In this document: piece by piece, positions 51,627 through 59,582 of the stretch
Layout: the number at the start of each line of letters is the position of its first letter
How positions within the stretch are numbered: the stretch's first letter is position 1
NCBI GenBank assembly: GCA_963669295.1
Contig: OY769938.1
Coordinates: forward strand, 992,001-1,056,000
Length of the DNA stretch: 64,000 bases
DNA from: G963669295 sp963669295
GTDB lineage: Bacteria; Bacteroidota; Bacteroidia; Flavobacteriales_D; CALLUQ01
Direction: 5' to 3'
Translations under genes and position numbers: made by a program
The notes under the pieces: generated by a model
Database searches by the model: none
What the model was told of the DNA's origin: nothing
Seen by the model: the letters and a program-made list of their open reading frames with translations, nothing else

Positions 51627-53717
51627 TTAGAAGAACTTGCTTCTATCGTCTTTCACATCAGCCATGTCTTCCAACGCCTTGTATACGCTAAAGTCAACTC
51701 GCGAACGCACTCTTGAAAGAATACTTTCTTTATTGGCTGTTAAATCGGTTGCTTCAGGTGCATTGGTTTTGCTTTCCAGCATTACCACATATACCCCTAC
51801 TTCTCCTTTAATGGGCACCGATACTTTTCCAATTTGACCTTCATCCAACGAGAAGATTTTACCGATTACTGCAGGCTCGTTACCTCCACCACCAGGAATG
51901 GTGAATGATGAGAATGCGATGTCGCTTGCAGACAATACCGTTTCTTCTACTCTTCCGGCCACTTCTTCAAGTGTGGTACCGCCAGCCATTTTTTCCAGGT
52001 AGATGTCGGCTTTCTTCTCTTGCATGGCTTCACGCTCTACACGCTCTCTAACATCCTCCAGCGTAGGTACGCCTTCATCTTTGATGCTCTTCAAGTAAGC
52101 CACTACAAACGACTCACCAATTTCCTCAGGGCTTGATACGTCGCCAATGTTGGCACCGTATGCCCAGCGAATTAACGAACGAGGCTCTGCCAGGCCTGGA
52201 ATAAACTTATCGTCTTCTTTCACATTCGCACCTGGGTAGCGACGGTACTCGTTGCTATCGGCTGCGGCAATGAATAGATCAGAATTATTGTTGTTGATTG
52301 AAAACTCACTGGCCACGTTGTATACCGAGTCAATGGTTTCTTTAGAAGGACGAATCAAACGATCTACTACCGCCATCTTAATGGTTCTTGACTTCTCGCT
52401 TTGATCCATGATTTCGATGATGTGCACCCCAAACTGCGAAGCCACTACTGGCATGTCGCCTGTTTCTCCTTCGAAACACGCATCGTTAAAAGGCACTACC
52501 ATTGCTCCAGGAACAAACCATCCTAAATCTCCTCCATTAACTCCCGAGCCAGCATCTTCAGAAAGTTGTTGTGCCAACTCCGCAAAGTTGTTGTTGGCCT
52601 GAATCACCGTCTTAATGCTATCTCCTCTGGCCAGGGCCTGCTCAATTGTTTCTGTAGGGCCTGGTTTGATAAGGATGTGACGTGCATTCACCGAATCGGG
52701 CAACATTTGAATGTCGGTGATTTTTGCAATTTTATACGAGTTACCTTCCAAATAAGGACCAACAACAGTGCCTGAGTCGGCTTGCAAAATTACCGTATCA
52801 ATTTCTGCTGGCAAGCTACCGGCTGTGTAAGGCAAGTTTCCTAACCCTTTGGTATCAGCGTTTCTTTGCACAAAGGTAGAATCGTTCGAAGCATTCTTAA
52901 AGTCTTCTATCATTCCGCCTACCCAATCGCGCGTATCTAACTGATCGTCGGTAGAAGGCTCGAAAGGAAACAATACGTATTCGAAAGAACGCGATGCTTC
53001 CTGCTCGTAATCTTTATCGTTCTTATGCTTGTCGTAGTAAGCACTAATTTCTTCTTCGCTCAATGCAACAGTACTGTCGGGTACACTTGCATATTTCTTT
53101 ACCACAAACTTGAAGTTCACTTTTTCATTTTGAGCAATGTGATCGCGCTTCGCCTGACTGTTGGTAACGTACAACCCTTTTTTAATCATGTTGTTGTACT
53201 TCACGTAAGCTCTATCTTGCTCCAGAAATCGCTCGAAGTCTACCCATTGTGCCTGATCTTGAGGATTGTTAGGCAGGTAGTCTTTCATGTATGAAATCAC
53301 ATTGTTGCGATCAAACTGTCCTGTTTGAGGATTTTGGAAAGCGGGAGTAGATTGGATGCTTGGGTGAATGTTGGTTCCCTGTACCAGGTCGAACAACTCA
53401 TCGGCAGTAACGTTAATGCCCAGGGCAGCCAATTCGCGGCCCATGATTCGTTCTTTCAACAATTCAGCCCATACTTGATCTCTGATCAACTCCTCATCGG
53501 CTTGCTGTCCGCTGCTAATATTTCGTTGCACGATGGTTTCAACACGGTTGTTGAATTCAACCCCATCGATGCCTTCACCATAAATCTCTCCTACCTCGTT
53601 GGAAACTACTCCAGTGCGATTTCCGAAAAGGTCGCTCAAGATAAAGGCTACCATTGCCCCGCCAATAAAAATCAGCAGCAATCCCGATCTCTTTCTAATT
53701 TTACCTATTAAAGCCAT
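51627..53717 (-). CDS. PpiD/SurA-like periplasmic peptidyl-prolyl isomerase, membrane-anchored
   Basis: A 696-residue foldase. An N-terminal inner-membrane anchor (KRSGLLLIFIGGAMVAFILSDLF, ~9-31) precedes a SurA_N/PpiD-type chaperone region (~40-330) and a parvulin domain (~344-450: ARHILIKP, FAELAQQLSEDAGSGVNGGDLGWF, FGVHIIEI), then a second helical and parvulin-like part (~540-660). This is the PpiD plan: it helps newly exported outer-membrane and secreted proteins fold. It is the last gene of the minus-strand envelope group. Confidence 0.93.
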   Translation of the reverse strand: MALIGKIRKRSGLLLIFIGGAMVAFILSDLFGNRTGVVSNEVGEIYGEGIDGVEFNNRVETIVQRNISSGQQADEELIRDQVWAELLKERIMGRELAALGINVTADELFDLVQGTNIHPSIQSTPAFQNPQTGQFDRNNVISYMKDYLPNNPQDQAQWVDFERFLEQDRAYVKYNNMIKKGLYVTNSQAKRDHIAQNEKVNFKFVVKKYASVPDSTVALSEEEISAYYDKHKNDKDYEQEASRSFEYVLFPFEPSTDDQLDTRDWVGGMIEDFKNASNDSTFVQRNADTKGLGNLPYTAGSLPAEIDTVILQADSGTVVGPYLEGNSYKIAKITDIQMLPDSVNARHILIKPGPTETIEQALARGDSIKTVIQANNNFAELAQQLSEDAGSGVNGGDLGWFVPGAMVVPFNDACFEGETGDMPVVASQFGVHIIEIMDQSEKSRTIKMAVVDRLIRPSKETIDSVYNVASEFSINNNNSDLFIAAADSNEYRRYPGANVKEDDKFIPGLAEPRSLIRWAYGANIGDVSSPEEIGESFVVAYLKSIKDEGVPTLEDVRERVEREAMQEKKADIYLEKMAGGTTLEEVAGRVEETVLSASDIAFSSFTIPGGGGNEPAVIGKIFSLDEGQIGKVSVPIKGEVGVYVVMLESKTNAPEATDLTANKESILSRVRSRVDFSVYKALEDMADVKDDRSKFF

Positions 53718-53773
53718 TTTATCAAAAAATATTTGGGGTGCGAATATACAATTGTAATTCGACTTTTAAAAGT

Positions 53774-55045
53774 TTAAACCGCTTCTTTTACAACGGTTAA
53801 ACGGACTTCGTCGATGCGGGTATCGCTCACTTCTGTGATGTAAAACTTGAATTGATCGATTATGATTTGGCTGTTGGCCTTTGGAATGCTTTCGTAATTG
53901 TGTAGGATGAGCCCTGCTAAGGTCTCATATTCCTCTGATTCAGGGAGATTTAACCCGTATTTCTCGTTGACATAATCGATCTCTATTCTGCCGGAAAAGA
54001 GGAATTCGTTGTTGGTGATTTGATCTTCTAACAAGGCTTCCGAATCGTGCTCATCTTCAATTTCTCCAAAAATCTCCTCTACCACATCTTCGATGGTAAG
54101 CATGCCTGCGGTACCTCCAAATTCATCGACCACAATAGCTACGCTCTTTTTCTTCTTGATGAACAACTCCAAAATTTCGTTGGCAGCGATGGTTTCAGGA
54201 ATGATCGAAACAGGCAGTAAAATCGACTTGATGCTATCGGGGCGTTTAAACAGCTCATACGAGTGGGTATAGCCAATGATGTTGTCGATAGAATCGCGGT
54301 AAATCAAAATTTTCGACAGCCCGGTATCCACAAACTTCTGCCGCAATGTTTCGATGGTATCTTCTACATCCAACGCCACAATTTCGGTACGCGGAATCAT
54401 GCAATCGCGCGCTTTCACTTTCGAAAACTCAAGGGCATTTTGAAAAATCTGGATTTCGTGGTCCAGGTCTTCCTGATCGGCTGCGCGGTCGGTCATTTCG
54501 CGCACGTAATTGTCTAAGTCTACCCGACCAAATACCGGTTTGTTTTCTGCAAAATCTACCTTTAGAAAGGCCTTTAACAACCACTCCGACAGCCCAATGG
54601 TAATGATCATGGGAATCCACAACAGGAAATAAATGATGACCAGGGGTACGGCAAGAATATTGAGTACCCTGTTGGGGTTAATGCGAAATACTGTTTTGGG
54701 AAGAAATTCAGCCGTAATCAGGATGATGAGGGTTGAAATCACGGTTTGTACTGCCAGCAACAATCCCTGGTTCCACGTGTGCGAAGGATCGAGCCATCCC
54801 ATGATTAAATCGCCCATATAAATACCATATATCACCAGGGCAATGTTGTTGCCTACCAGCATGGTACCAATGAATCGCGATGGGCGTTTTAGAAAAAATG
54901 AGAGGATGCGGGCATAGAAATAGCCTTGCTTATTTTCCAGCTCTATTTGTAGCTTATTGGCGGAAATAAAGGCAATTTCCATTCCAGAAAAAAATGCAGA
55001 ACAAACAAGTGAAGATGCGATGATCAACAGATCGGGAATGTCCAT
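53774..55045 (-). CDS. CNNM/CorC-type transporter with DUF21, CBS pair and CorC_HlyC domain
   Basis: A 423-residue membrane protein: DUF21 domain with three or four membrane segments (residues ~1-190, SAFFSGMEIAFISANKLQIE), a CBS pair (~205-325, VKARDCMIPRTEIVALD, VDEFGGTAGMLTIEDVVEEIFGEI) and the C-terminal CorC_HlyC fold (~340-420). Once named hemolysins, these proteins are linked to Mg2+ or Co2+ efflux. It lies 56 bp before the foldase gene. Confidence 0.93.
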   Translation of the reverse strand: MDIPDLLIIASSLVCSAFFSGMEIAFISANKLQIELENKQGYFYARILSFFLKRPSRFIGTMLVGNNIALVIYGIYMGDLIMGWLDPSHTWNQGLLLAVQTVISTLIILITAEFLPKTVFRINPNRVLNILAVPLVIIYFLLWIPMIITIGLSEWLLKAFLKVDFAENKPVFGRVDLDNYVREMTDRAADQEDLDHEIQIFQNALEFSKVKARDCMIPRTEIVALDVEDTIETLRQKFVDTGLSKILIYRDSIDNIIGYTHSYELFKRPDSIKSILLPVSIIPETIAANEILELFIKKKKSVAIVVDEFGGTAGMLTIEDVVEEIFGEIEDEHDSEALLEDQITNNEFLFSGRIEIDYVNEKYGLNLPESEEYETLAGLILHNYESIPKANSQIIIDQFKFYITEVSDTRIDEVRLTVVKEAV

Positions 55046-55089
55046 ATACAGGCTAACTTATATCAAATATAAGAATTTTCAAGGATGTG

Positions 55090-55290
55090 CTATTGGTCGC
55101 CCAAATGCTTTTCCATCCTTTTCCGCATGGTTCTTCGCAATCCAAACATGGCGCCTGCAATAAGCGGAAATAACAAGTACAAATAGGCATTGTCCCAACC
55201 ATCATGGTGAATCATGTAGGCGGCCAATCCTAGCGTTACCAGTGCTACCAGTAACCAAAAGGTTTCCATTACCTTGTTAAGGGTTTTCAT
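55090..55290 (-). CDS. Small two-helix membrane protein, unknown function
   Basis: A 66-residue protein with two hydrophobic segments (~10-27 and ~35-51) and a basic C-terminus (LRRTMRKRMEKHLGDQ). I do not recognise a family. It overlaps lptC by 14 bp and precedes the CNNM gene by 44 bp, so it is probably translated as part of the envelope operon. Confidence 0.7.
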   Translation of the reverse strand: MKTLNKVMETFWLLVALVTLGLAAYMIHHDGWDNAYLYLLFPLIAGAMFGLRRTMRKRMEKHLGDQ

Positions 55291-55885
55291 TTTGATCGGT
55301 TTCTAGTGAATCGTTTAACAATTCGGCTTCGTCGTAATGTATATTACTGTCTTTAACTTTTTTGATGCGCCATTTGGTAAATGTTTCGTTGGCTTCCATC
55401 CCATTGTGCCCGTGAATAACCGCATCGTTTCGGGTTATTTTCACAAACTTATCGGTATACACTTTTCCGCTATCGCGGTTCCAAATCAGCTGCTCGGTGT
55501 TTAGAATTTCACCTCTCTTATTGATGAATACCACACTATCTTCTACCTCTACCAAATCTTGATCCTCGTAAAAGATACCATAATTTGCGGTAAGTCGCGA
55601 TTCTTCTTGTTGTAACGAGTCGTAAAAAATCACCAACAATCCTTTAGGGCATTCGCGGATGGGCGTTTCTTTCAGGTAGTAATCCATTTGTGGGGTAATC
55701 ATTTTCACCCTTGCCCTGCCCGAATCGGTAATCATCAATTCGAGGTCGTATGCCGATTCAAGCGGTGCATCATCGAAGGCTGTAAGCTCACGTACCTTTT
55801 CCACATCGTTCTCACAAGAAAAAAGCATTCCGATCAATACGACCGGAATGCTTCGAAAAATATATTTGGCAATACGTTGATGCAT
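55277..55885 (-). CDS. lptC: LptC-like LPS export protein (lipoprotein form)
   Basis: A 202-residue protein beginning at the ATG at 55885 with a lipoprotein-type leader (IPVVLIGMLFSC) and continuing with an LptC/OstA-like beta-jellyroll: LTANYGIFYEDQDLVEVEDSVVFINKRGEILNTEQLIWNRDSGKVYTDKFVKI. LptC takes LPS from the LptBFG transporter and passes it to LptA. Two bases separate it from the upstream TPR gene. The assignment rests on the strand pattern and typical neighbours. Confidence 0.82.
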   Translation of the reverse strand: MHQRIAKYIFRSIPVVLIGMLFSCENDVEKVRELTAFDDAPLESAYDLELMITDSGRARVKMITPQMDYYLKETPIRECPKGLLVIFYDSLQQEESRLTANYGIFYEDQDLVEVEDSVVFINKRGEILNTEQLIWNRDSGKVYTDKFVKITRNDAVIHGHNGMEANETFTKWRIKKVKDSNIHYDEAELLNDSLETDQNENP

Positions 55886-55887
55886 TA

Positions 55888-57186
55888 TCAGGGGAGCCTG
55901 ATCGCTGTGGATTGATTGATCCAACAGCCAATGTTGTAAGATTCTTTCCCCAATACACCGTGGTTAAATTGCAATGTTTTATTGGGCCATTGCGCTTTGT
56001 AAGCCGACATTAGCTTGCTGCCTTGTGAGGCGCCATTCGACTTCGCTTTGGCTGCGTAATCGTAAGCCAACCAGTATACTGCTTTTTGCTCTAATTCGTT
56101 GCTGCCACAAGATTTTGCACTACCAGCAATGGCTTGCGACATAATGAGGTAGGCCTTGCCTTTATCGCCACCGTTGCTGATGGCTTGATTGGCGTAATTA
56201 TAGGCCGACTGACGCTGCCCGGTTTTGTTGGCACATTGTGCTGCCGCCAGGTAGTAATCGCCTTTTTGTGTGCAATCAGTACACAGGTCGATGGCTTGCT
56301 TGAAGTATTTTAATGCTCCTGAATATTCGTTCTTCTTGAGCTTCATGATACCAATGCCGTATGCCGACTCGTGCGAAGGCTCGCTGCCATGTACCGCTTC
56401 TACCACTTTCAAGTACAAATCACTGTCGGTACATTCTCTTTTGCCCATCAATGCCATGGCTTTTTTCTTCACTTCCATGTTGTCGGGGTCAGCTTCAAGT
56501 TTTTTCTTGATGATTTCCTCGATGTCTGGACACTGACCAATTTTCATAAAAATTTCGTCGATGTTGTTTTTCGACTTTTCGTAATAGGTCTTGGTCTTTT
56601 CATTTTTAGGGTTGACAATGTTGTGATCCACAATCTCCATTACAGGAAGGTATTCTTCCAACAAAGCCGCCTTTTGCTCTTTGTCTTTCTTGTATACCAG
56701 GTACAACGATTGGTAGTAAGCTGCCAATGCTCCTGCTTCACTTTTCTTGCCTTGTAGTTCGATGGATTTTTTCAATGCATCGCGTGCAGCAACAGGGTCG
56801 GCTTTACGGTATTTCAACATGTCCGAACCTTTACGTCCCAACACATACCCTTCCTGACCGAAATTAGCAATGCGCTGATCGTAGGTCATCAACAAGGTAT
56901 CGATCAATTTTTCTTTTGCTGCTGCATCTTGCTCATCTTTGATGAACTGGCGGTACATCTTTACCCCGTTCAAATACAAGTTTTTACTTGACTTGGGGCA
57001 AATTTCACAGGCCTTCATGCGCGGAGCGCGAGCATCGTTATAGTTCTTTTGCTTTACAAATTCCTGATATAGCGACAGGTTGGTGATACACTCAATACTA
57101 TCTTCAGGTGTAGCGCCATACTTTCCCTGCCCAAAAGCCAGGGTGGCCATCAACACTGCTACTACACTTAAAACCTTTGCTTTCAT
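55888..57186 (-). CDS. Exported TPR protein
   Basis: A 432-residue protein with a signal peptide (MKAKVLSVVAVLMATLAFGQ), many cysteine-containing helical pairs and TPR-like repeats, best seen at SAYGIGIMKLKKNEYSGALKYFKQAIDLC and YYLAAAQCANKTGQRQSAYNYANQAI. It probably acts in the periplasm as a scaffold. It sits between the outer-membrane protein gene and lptC (17-bp and 2-bp gaps). Confidence 0.88.
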   Translation of the reverse strand: MKAKVLSVVAVLMATLAFGQGKYGATPEDSIECITNLSLYQEFVKQKNYNDARAPRMKACEICPKSSKNLYLNGVKMYRQFIKDEQDAAAKEKLIDTLLMTYDQRIANFGQEGYVLGRKGSDMLKYRKADPVAARDALKKSIELQGKKSEAGALAAYYQSLYLVYKKDKEQKAALLEEYLPVMEIVDHNIVNPKNEKTKTYYEKSKNNIDEIFMKIGQCPDIEEIIKKKLEADPDNMEVKKKAMALMGKRECTDSDLYLKVVEAVHGSEPSHESAYGIGIMKLKKNEYSGALKYFKQAIDLCTDCTQKGDYYLAAAQCANKTGQRQSAYNYANQAISNGGDKGKAYLIMSQAIAGSAKSCGSNELEQKAVYWLAYDYAAKAKSNGASQGSKLMSAYKAQWPNKTLQFNHGVLGKESYNIGCWINQSTAIRLP

Positions 57187-57203
57187 AATTCCTTATATTT
57201 CTG

Positions 57204-58520
57204 TTAGTCGTACTTACGTTTATAAAACCATCTGTCTACTTTATGGGGAGACAGTGATATTCCGATGTAAATGTTGGCAAACTGCTCTAACAACAGGTTG
57301 TTGTCCAACGTTCCTCGTTCTCCCAATTCAACGCCTAAGTTAAAGGTGGTTAACGACACCGACTTCGGCATTGGTAATCCTACACCAAAACTTATGCCAT
57401 ACTCTTTCAACTGTGTATCACTTACGTTAAAATAGGTATTGCCATAGCGTGCTCCCATGCGGTATTTCACTGGAAAATCGCGACGAGAGGAATTTCTCCT
57501 CGGTGCATATTGCATGCCCAGTGCTACCTCCGAACTGTTTTTCAACTCGCCCGATACTTCCTCCTCACCAAATACGGTAACATAATCCGACCAGTTCTGC
57601 GTTTTGTATTGCAGGCCTACGTAAAACTTGTTCTTTATTTCAACCCCCAGTCCGTACACCAATTTTTGTGGCATAGACAGGGTTCCTTTTAATCCGTCGA
57701 TGTATTCGGTGGTATCGCGATCGAGCTGAAAGCCAATGCCCGAATTGATGTAGGTACGAGCTACCTGATCTTGCTTTGCACTTACTTCTGAAGGGATGTT
57801 AAAGTTAATGCCCGCCATGAACTTCACATGCTTGCCAATAGAATCGGTATACAACAGGCCAAAGTCGAAAACCACATCGCCCACATAGGTAGCACTGCTT
57901 ACATGGGTGTTGAAGAACCCTTCGCCATCAGGATATATTACCCTACGGTCTTTGTTCAGCGATCCAAAGAGGTATTTGGCATTAAAGCCAATGGAGAGCG
58001 TGGTGCCTCCAGTATCTTTTTTAATGATTTTAAACGCGTTGCCCAGGTAGGCCTGATTAATTCCTCCAGAACCTTCGTAAGATTGTTCTACGGTGCCTAT
58101 CCCGGTAATGTCTTGCTTGTCGGAAATGTTGTACCCTACACTGCTGTATGGCATCACCCCAAAGCTGCTGCCCCATCGCTTAGAGATGGGAAAACCAAAG
58201 GCTAAATTCCTGAATGAAATGCTATTGAAGGACTGCGATTGAGTGCCAGAACTGATGTTGGTACTTCTGTTGAATACGCCTACATCGACTACTGGGCGGG
58301 TTAATGAGGCGTAAGACGCTGGATTGCCAAAATTGAGTAATAACGGATCATCTAGCGCGGTGTACATGCCTCCCATCGAAAATTGCGACGACAGCAACGA
58401 GCCACTTAGGTCGCCTACCCCATAGCGCGAGTAGGGTGAATTGCTTGTGTTTTGCGCCCACACACTTCCTGCCAACATCAGGCATAAACATGCAAATCCT
58501 AGTTTTTTAAATGGCAACAT
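57204..58520 (-). CDS. Outer-membrane beta-barrel protein
   Basis: A protein of ~438 residues with a signal peptide (MLPFKKLGFACLCLMLAGSVWAQ) and many amphipathic strands, ending in a charged/aromatic segment rather than the classic terminal Phe. The N-terminal NTSNSPYSRYGVGDL and the FSMGGMYTALDDPLLLNFGNPASYA region are shared by a Bacteroidota family often found next to coaX and lptC. It resembles PorV/FadL-like barrels in outline, but I cannot assign a function. The ATG at 58520 is chosen; an ATG at 58538 adds six residues. Both overlap the end of coaX. Confidence 0.82.
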   Translation of the reverse strand: MLPFKKLGFACLCLMLAGSVWAQNTSNSPYSRYGVGDLSGSLLSSQFSMGGMYTALDDPLLLNFGNPASYASLTRPVVDVGVFNRSTNISSGTQSQSFNSISFRNLAFGFPISKRWGSSFGVMPYSSVGYNISDKQDITGIGTVEQSYEGSGGINQAYLGNAFKIIKKDTGGTTLSIGFNAKYLFGSLNKDRRVIYPDGEGFFNTHVSSATYVGDVVFDFGLLYTDSIGKHVKFMAGINFNIPSEVSAKQDQVARTYINSGIGFQLDRDTTEYIDGLKGTLSMPQKLVYGLGVEIKNKFYVGLQYKTQNWSDYVTVFGEEEVSGELKNSSEVALGMQYAPRRNSSRRDFPVKYRMGARYGNTYFNVSDTQLKEYGISFGVGLPMPKSVSLTTFNLGVELGERGTLDNNLLLEQFANIYIGISLSPHKVDRWFYKRKYD

Positions 58521-59232
58521 TGTGCTGTAGTATTGCATTTAACCCTTTAGGGGTTAAAAATGAGTCTGCAAAGATTGTATTTTTTACTGCTTTATCAAAA
58601 AATTTAACGTCGCCACCGGTAAGGACCACCTGTACTTCAGGGTATTGTTCGGCGTACTTTTCAATAATTCCGTTTATTTCGGCCACTATTCCGTTATAAA
58701 CTCCTGATTGCATGGAGGTTTTTGTACTATCTCCTATCAAAGCATCTATTTTTTTCTCTTCAATCAACGGCAATTTATCGGTAAAAGTATGCAATGCCTT
58801 TAATCGCATGGCAAAACCTGGAGCGATGGCACCACCCAGGTATTCGTTGTTGGCGGTCACAAAGTCGTATTTAATGCACGTACCCATATCGATGGCCAGG
58901 GCTGGCTGCTGGGGAAATTGCTGGCTTACTGCTACTGCGTTGGCCAAGCGATCGTTGCCCAATGTTTCGGGGGTTTGGTAGCTTACGGTAATTGGAACAG
59001 GGGTATTCGAGTTGAGGACGTATGAGGGGCCCAGGGTGCGTAAAAATGGTTCTAAAGCCGCATCGTGGTGAATGACCGAGCTAATGATGGAGGCGGTAAC
59101 AGTGTGGGTGTTGATGAATGATTTGAGTTGATCAACAGTACCATTTTCCCATGTAGCATGAGCCATGAGTTCGTTGTTGGAAAACAACGCTGCTTTGGTA
59201 TTGGTATTGCCAAGGTCGAGGATCAGCTGCAT
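58507..59232 (-). CDS. coaX: Type III pantothenate kinase
   Basis: Phosphorylates pantothenate, the first step of coenzyme A synthesis. The 241-residue ASKHA-fold enzyme has the phosphate loop DLGNTNTK at its start, the conserved TLGNDRLANAVA, the second phosphate motif IDMGTCIKYD with the catalytic Asp, GGAIAPGFAMR and VVLTGGD. It is the first gene of the seven-gene minus-strand envelope operon ending with the ppiD-like gene. Confidence 0.96.
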   Translation of the reverse strand: MQLILDLGNTNTKAALFSNNELMAHATWENGTVDQLKSFINTHTVTASIISSVIHHDAALEPFLRTLGPSYVLNSNTPVPITVSYQTPETLGNDRLANAVAVSQQFPQQPALAIDMGTCIKYDFVTANNEYLGGAIAPGFAMRLKALHTFTDKLPLIEEKKIDALIGDSTKTSMQSGVYNGIVAEINGIIEKYAEQYPEVQVVLTGGDVKFFDKAVKNTIFADSFLTPKGLNAILQHNVAI

Positions 59233-59318
59233 GGAAAAATACTAAGCTGCAAAGCTACTAACAAAGGGGGGCGACACCAAAAGCAAAATGTTAAATAATG
59301 TTTAAGGGCAGTTTTTTG

Positions 59319-59347
59319 TTGGTGAATGAAAAATATTTTTAAATTTG
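59319..59347 (+). promoter_or_regulatory. Promoter of tRNA-Phe
   Basis: TTG (59319-59321), 18 bases, then TAAATTTG (59340-59347), a perfect -7 box 14 bases before the mature tRNA 5' end. Confidence 0.65.
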
Positions 59348-59361
59348 CCGTCCGTTTGAAT

Positions 59362-59434
59362 GGTGCCTTAGCTCAGTTGGTAGAGCAATGGACTGAAAAT
59401 CCATGTGTCCCTGGTTCGATTCCTGGAGGCACCA
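59362..59434 (+). tRNA. tRNA-Phe (anticodon GAA)
   Basis: A 73-nt cloverleaf: acceptor GGTGCCT/AGGCACC with discriminator A, D arm GCTC/GAGC, anticodon stem ATGGA/TCCAT with loop CTGAAAA (GAA at 59395-59397), and T loop TTCGATT. CCA is not encoded. The T stem reads CCTGG on both sides, leaving a U-U mismatch at its middle pair. Confidence 0.95.
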
Positions 59435-59447
59435 CAAGAACAACAAG

Positions 59448-59478
59448 AGTGCGAGTCGTGAGGCTCGCACTTTTTTTT
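59448..59478 (+). terminator. Terminator of tRNA-Phe
   Basis: AGTGCGAG (59448-59455) and CTCGCACT (59464-59471), an 8-bp GC-rich stem followed by eight T residues. Confidence 0.92.
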
Positions 59479-59582
59479 GTTGATAGGCATTGTTTCAATG
59501 GGGTTTAGTATGTGAAACTCAACATTTTTGATCTTAATCACCGTTAAATTTAACTCTTAATGACAAGGTGATTGTATCCCCT

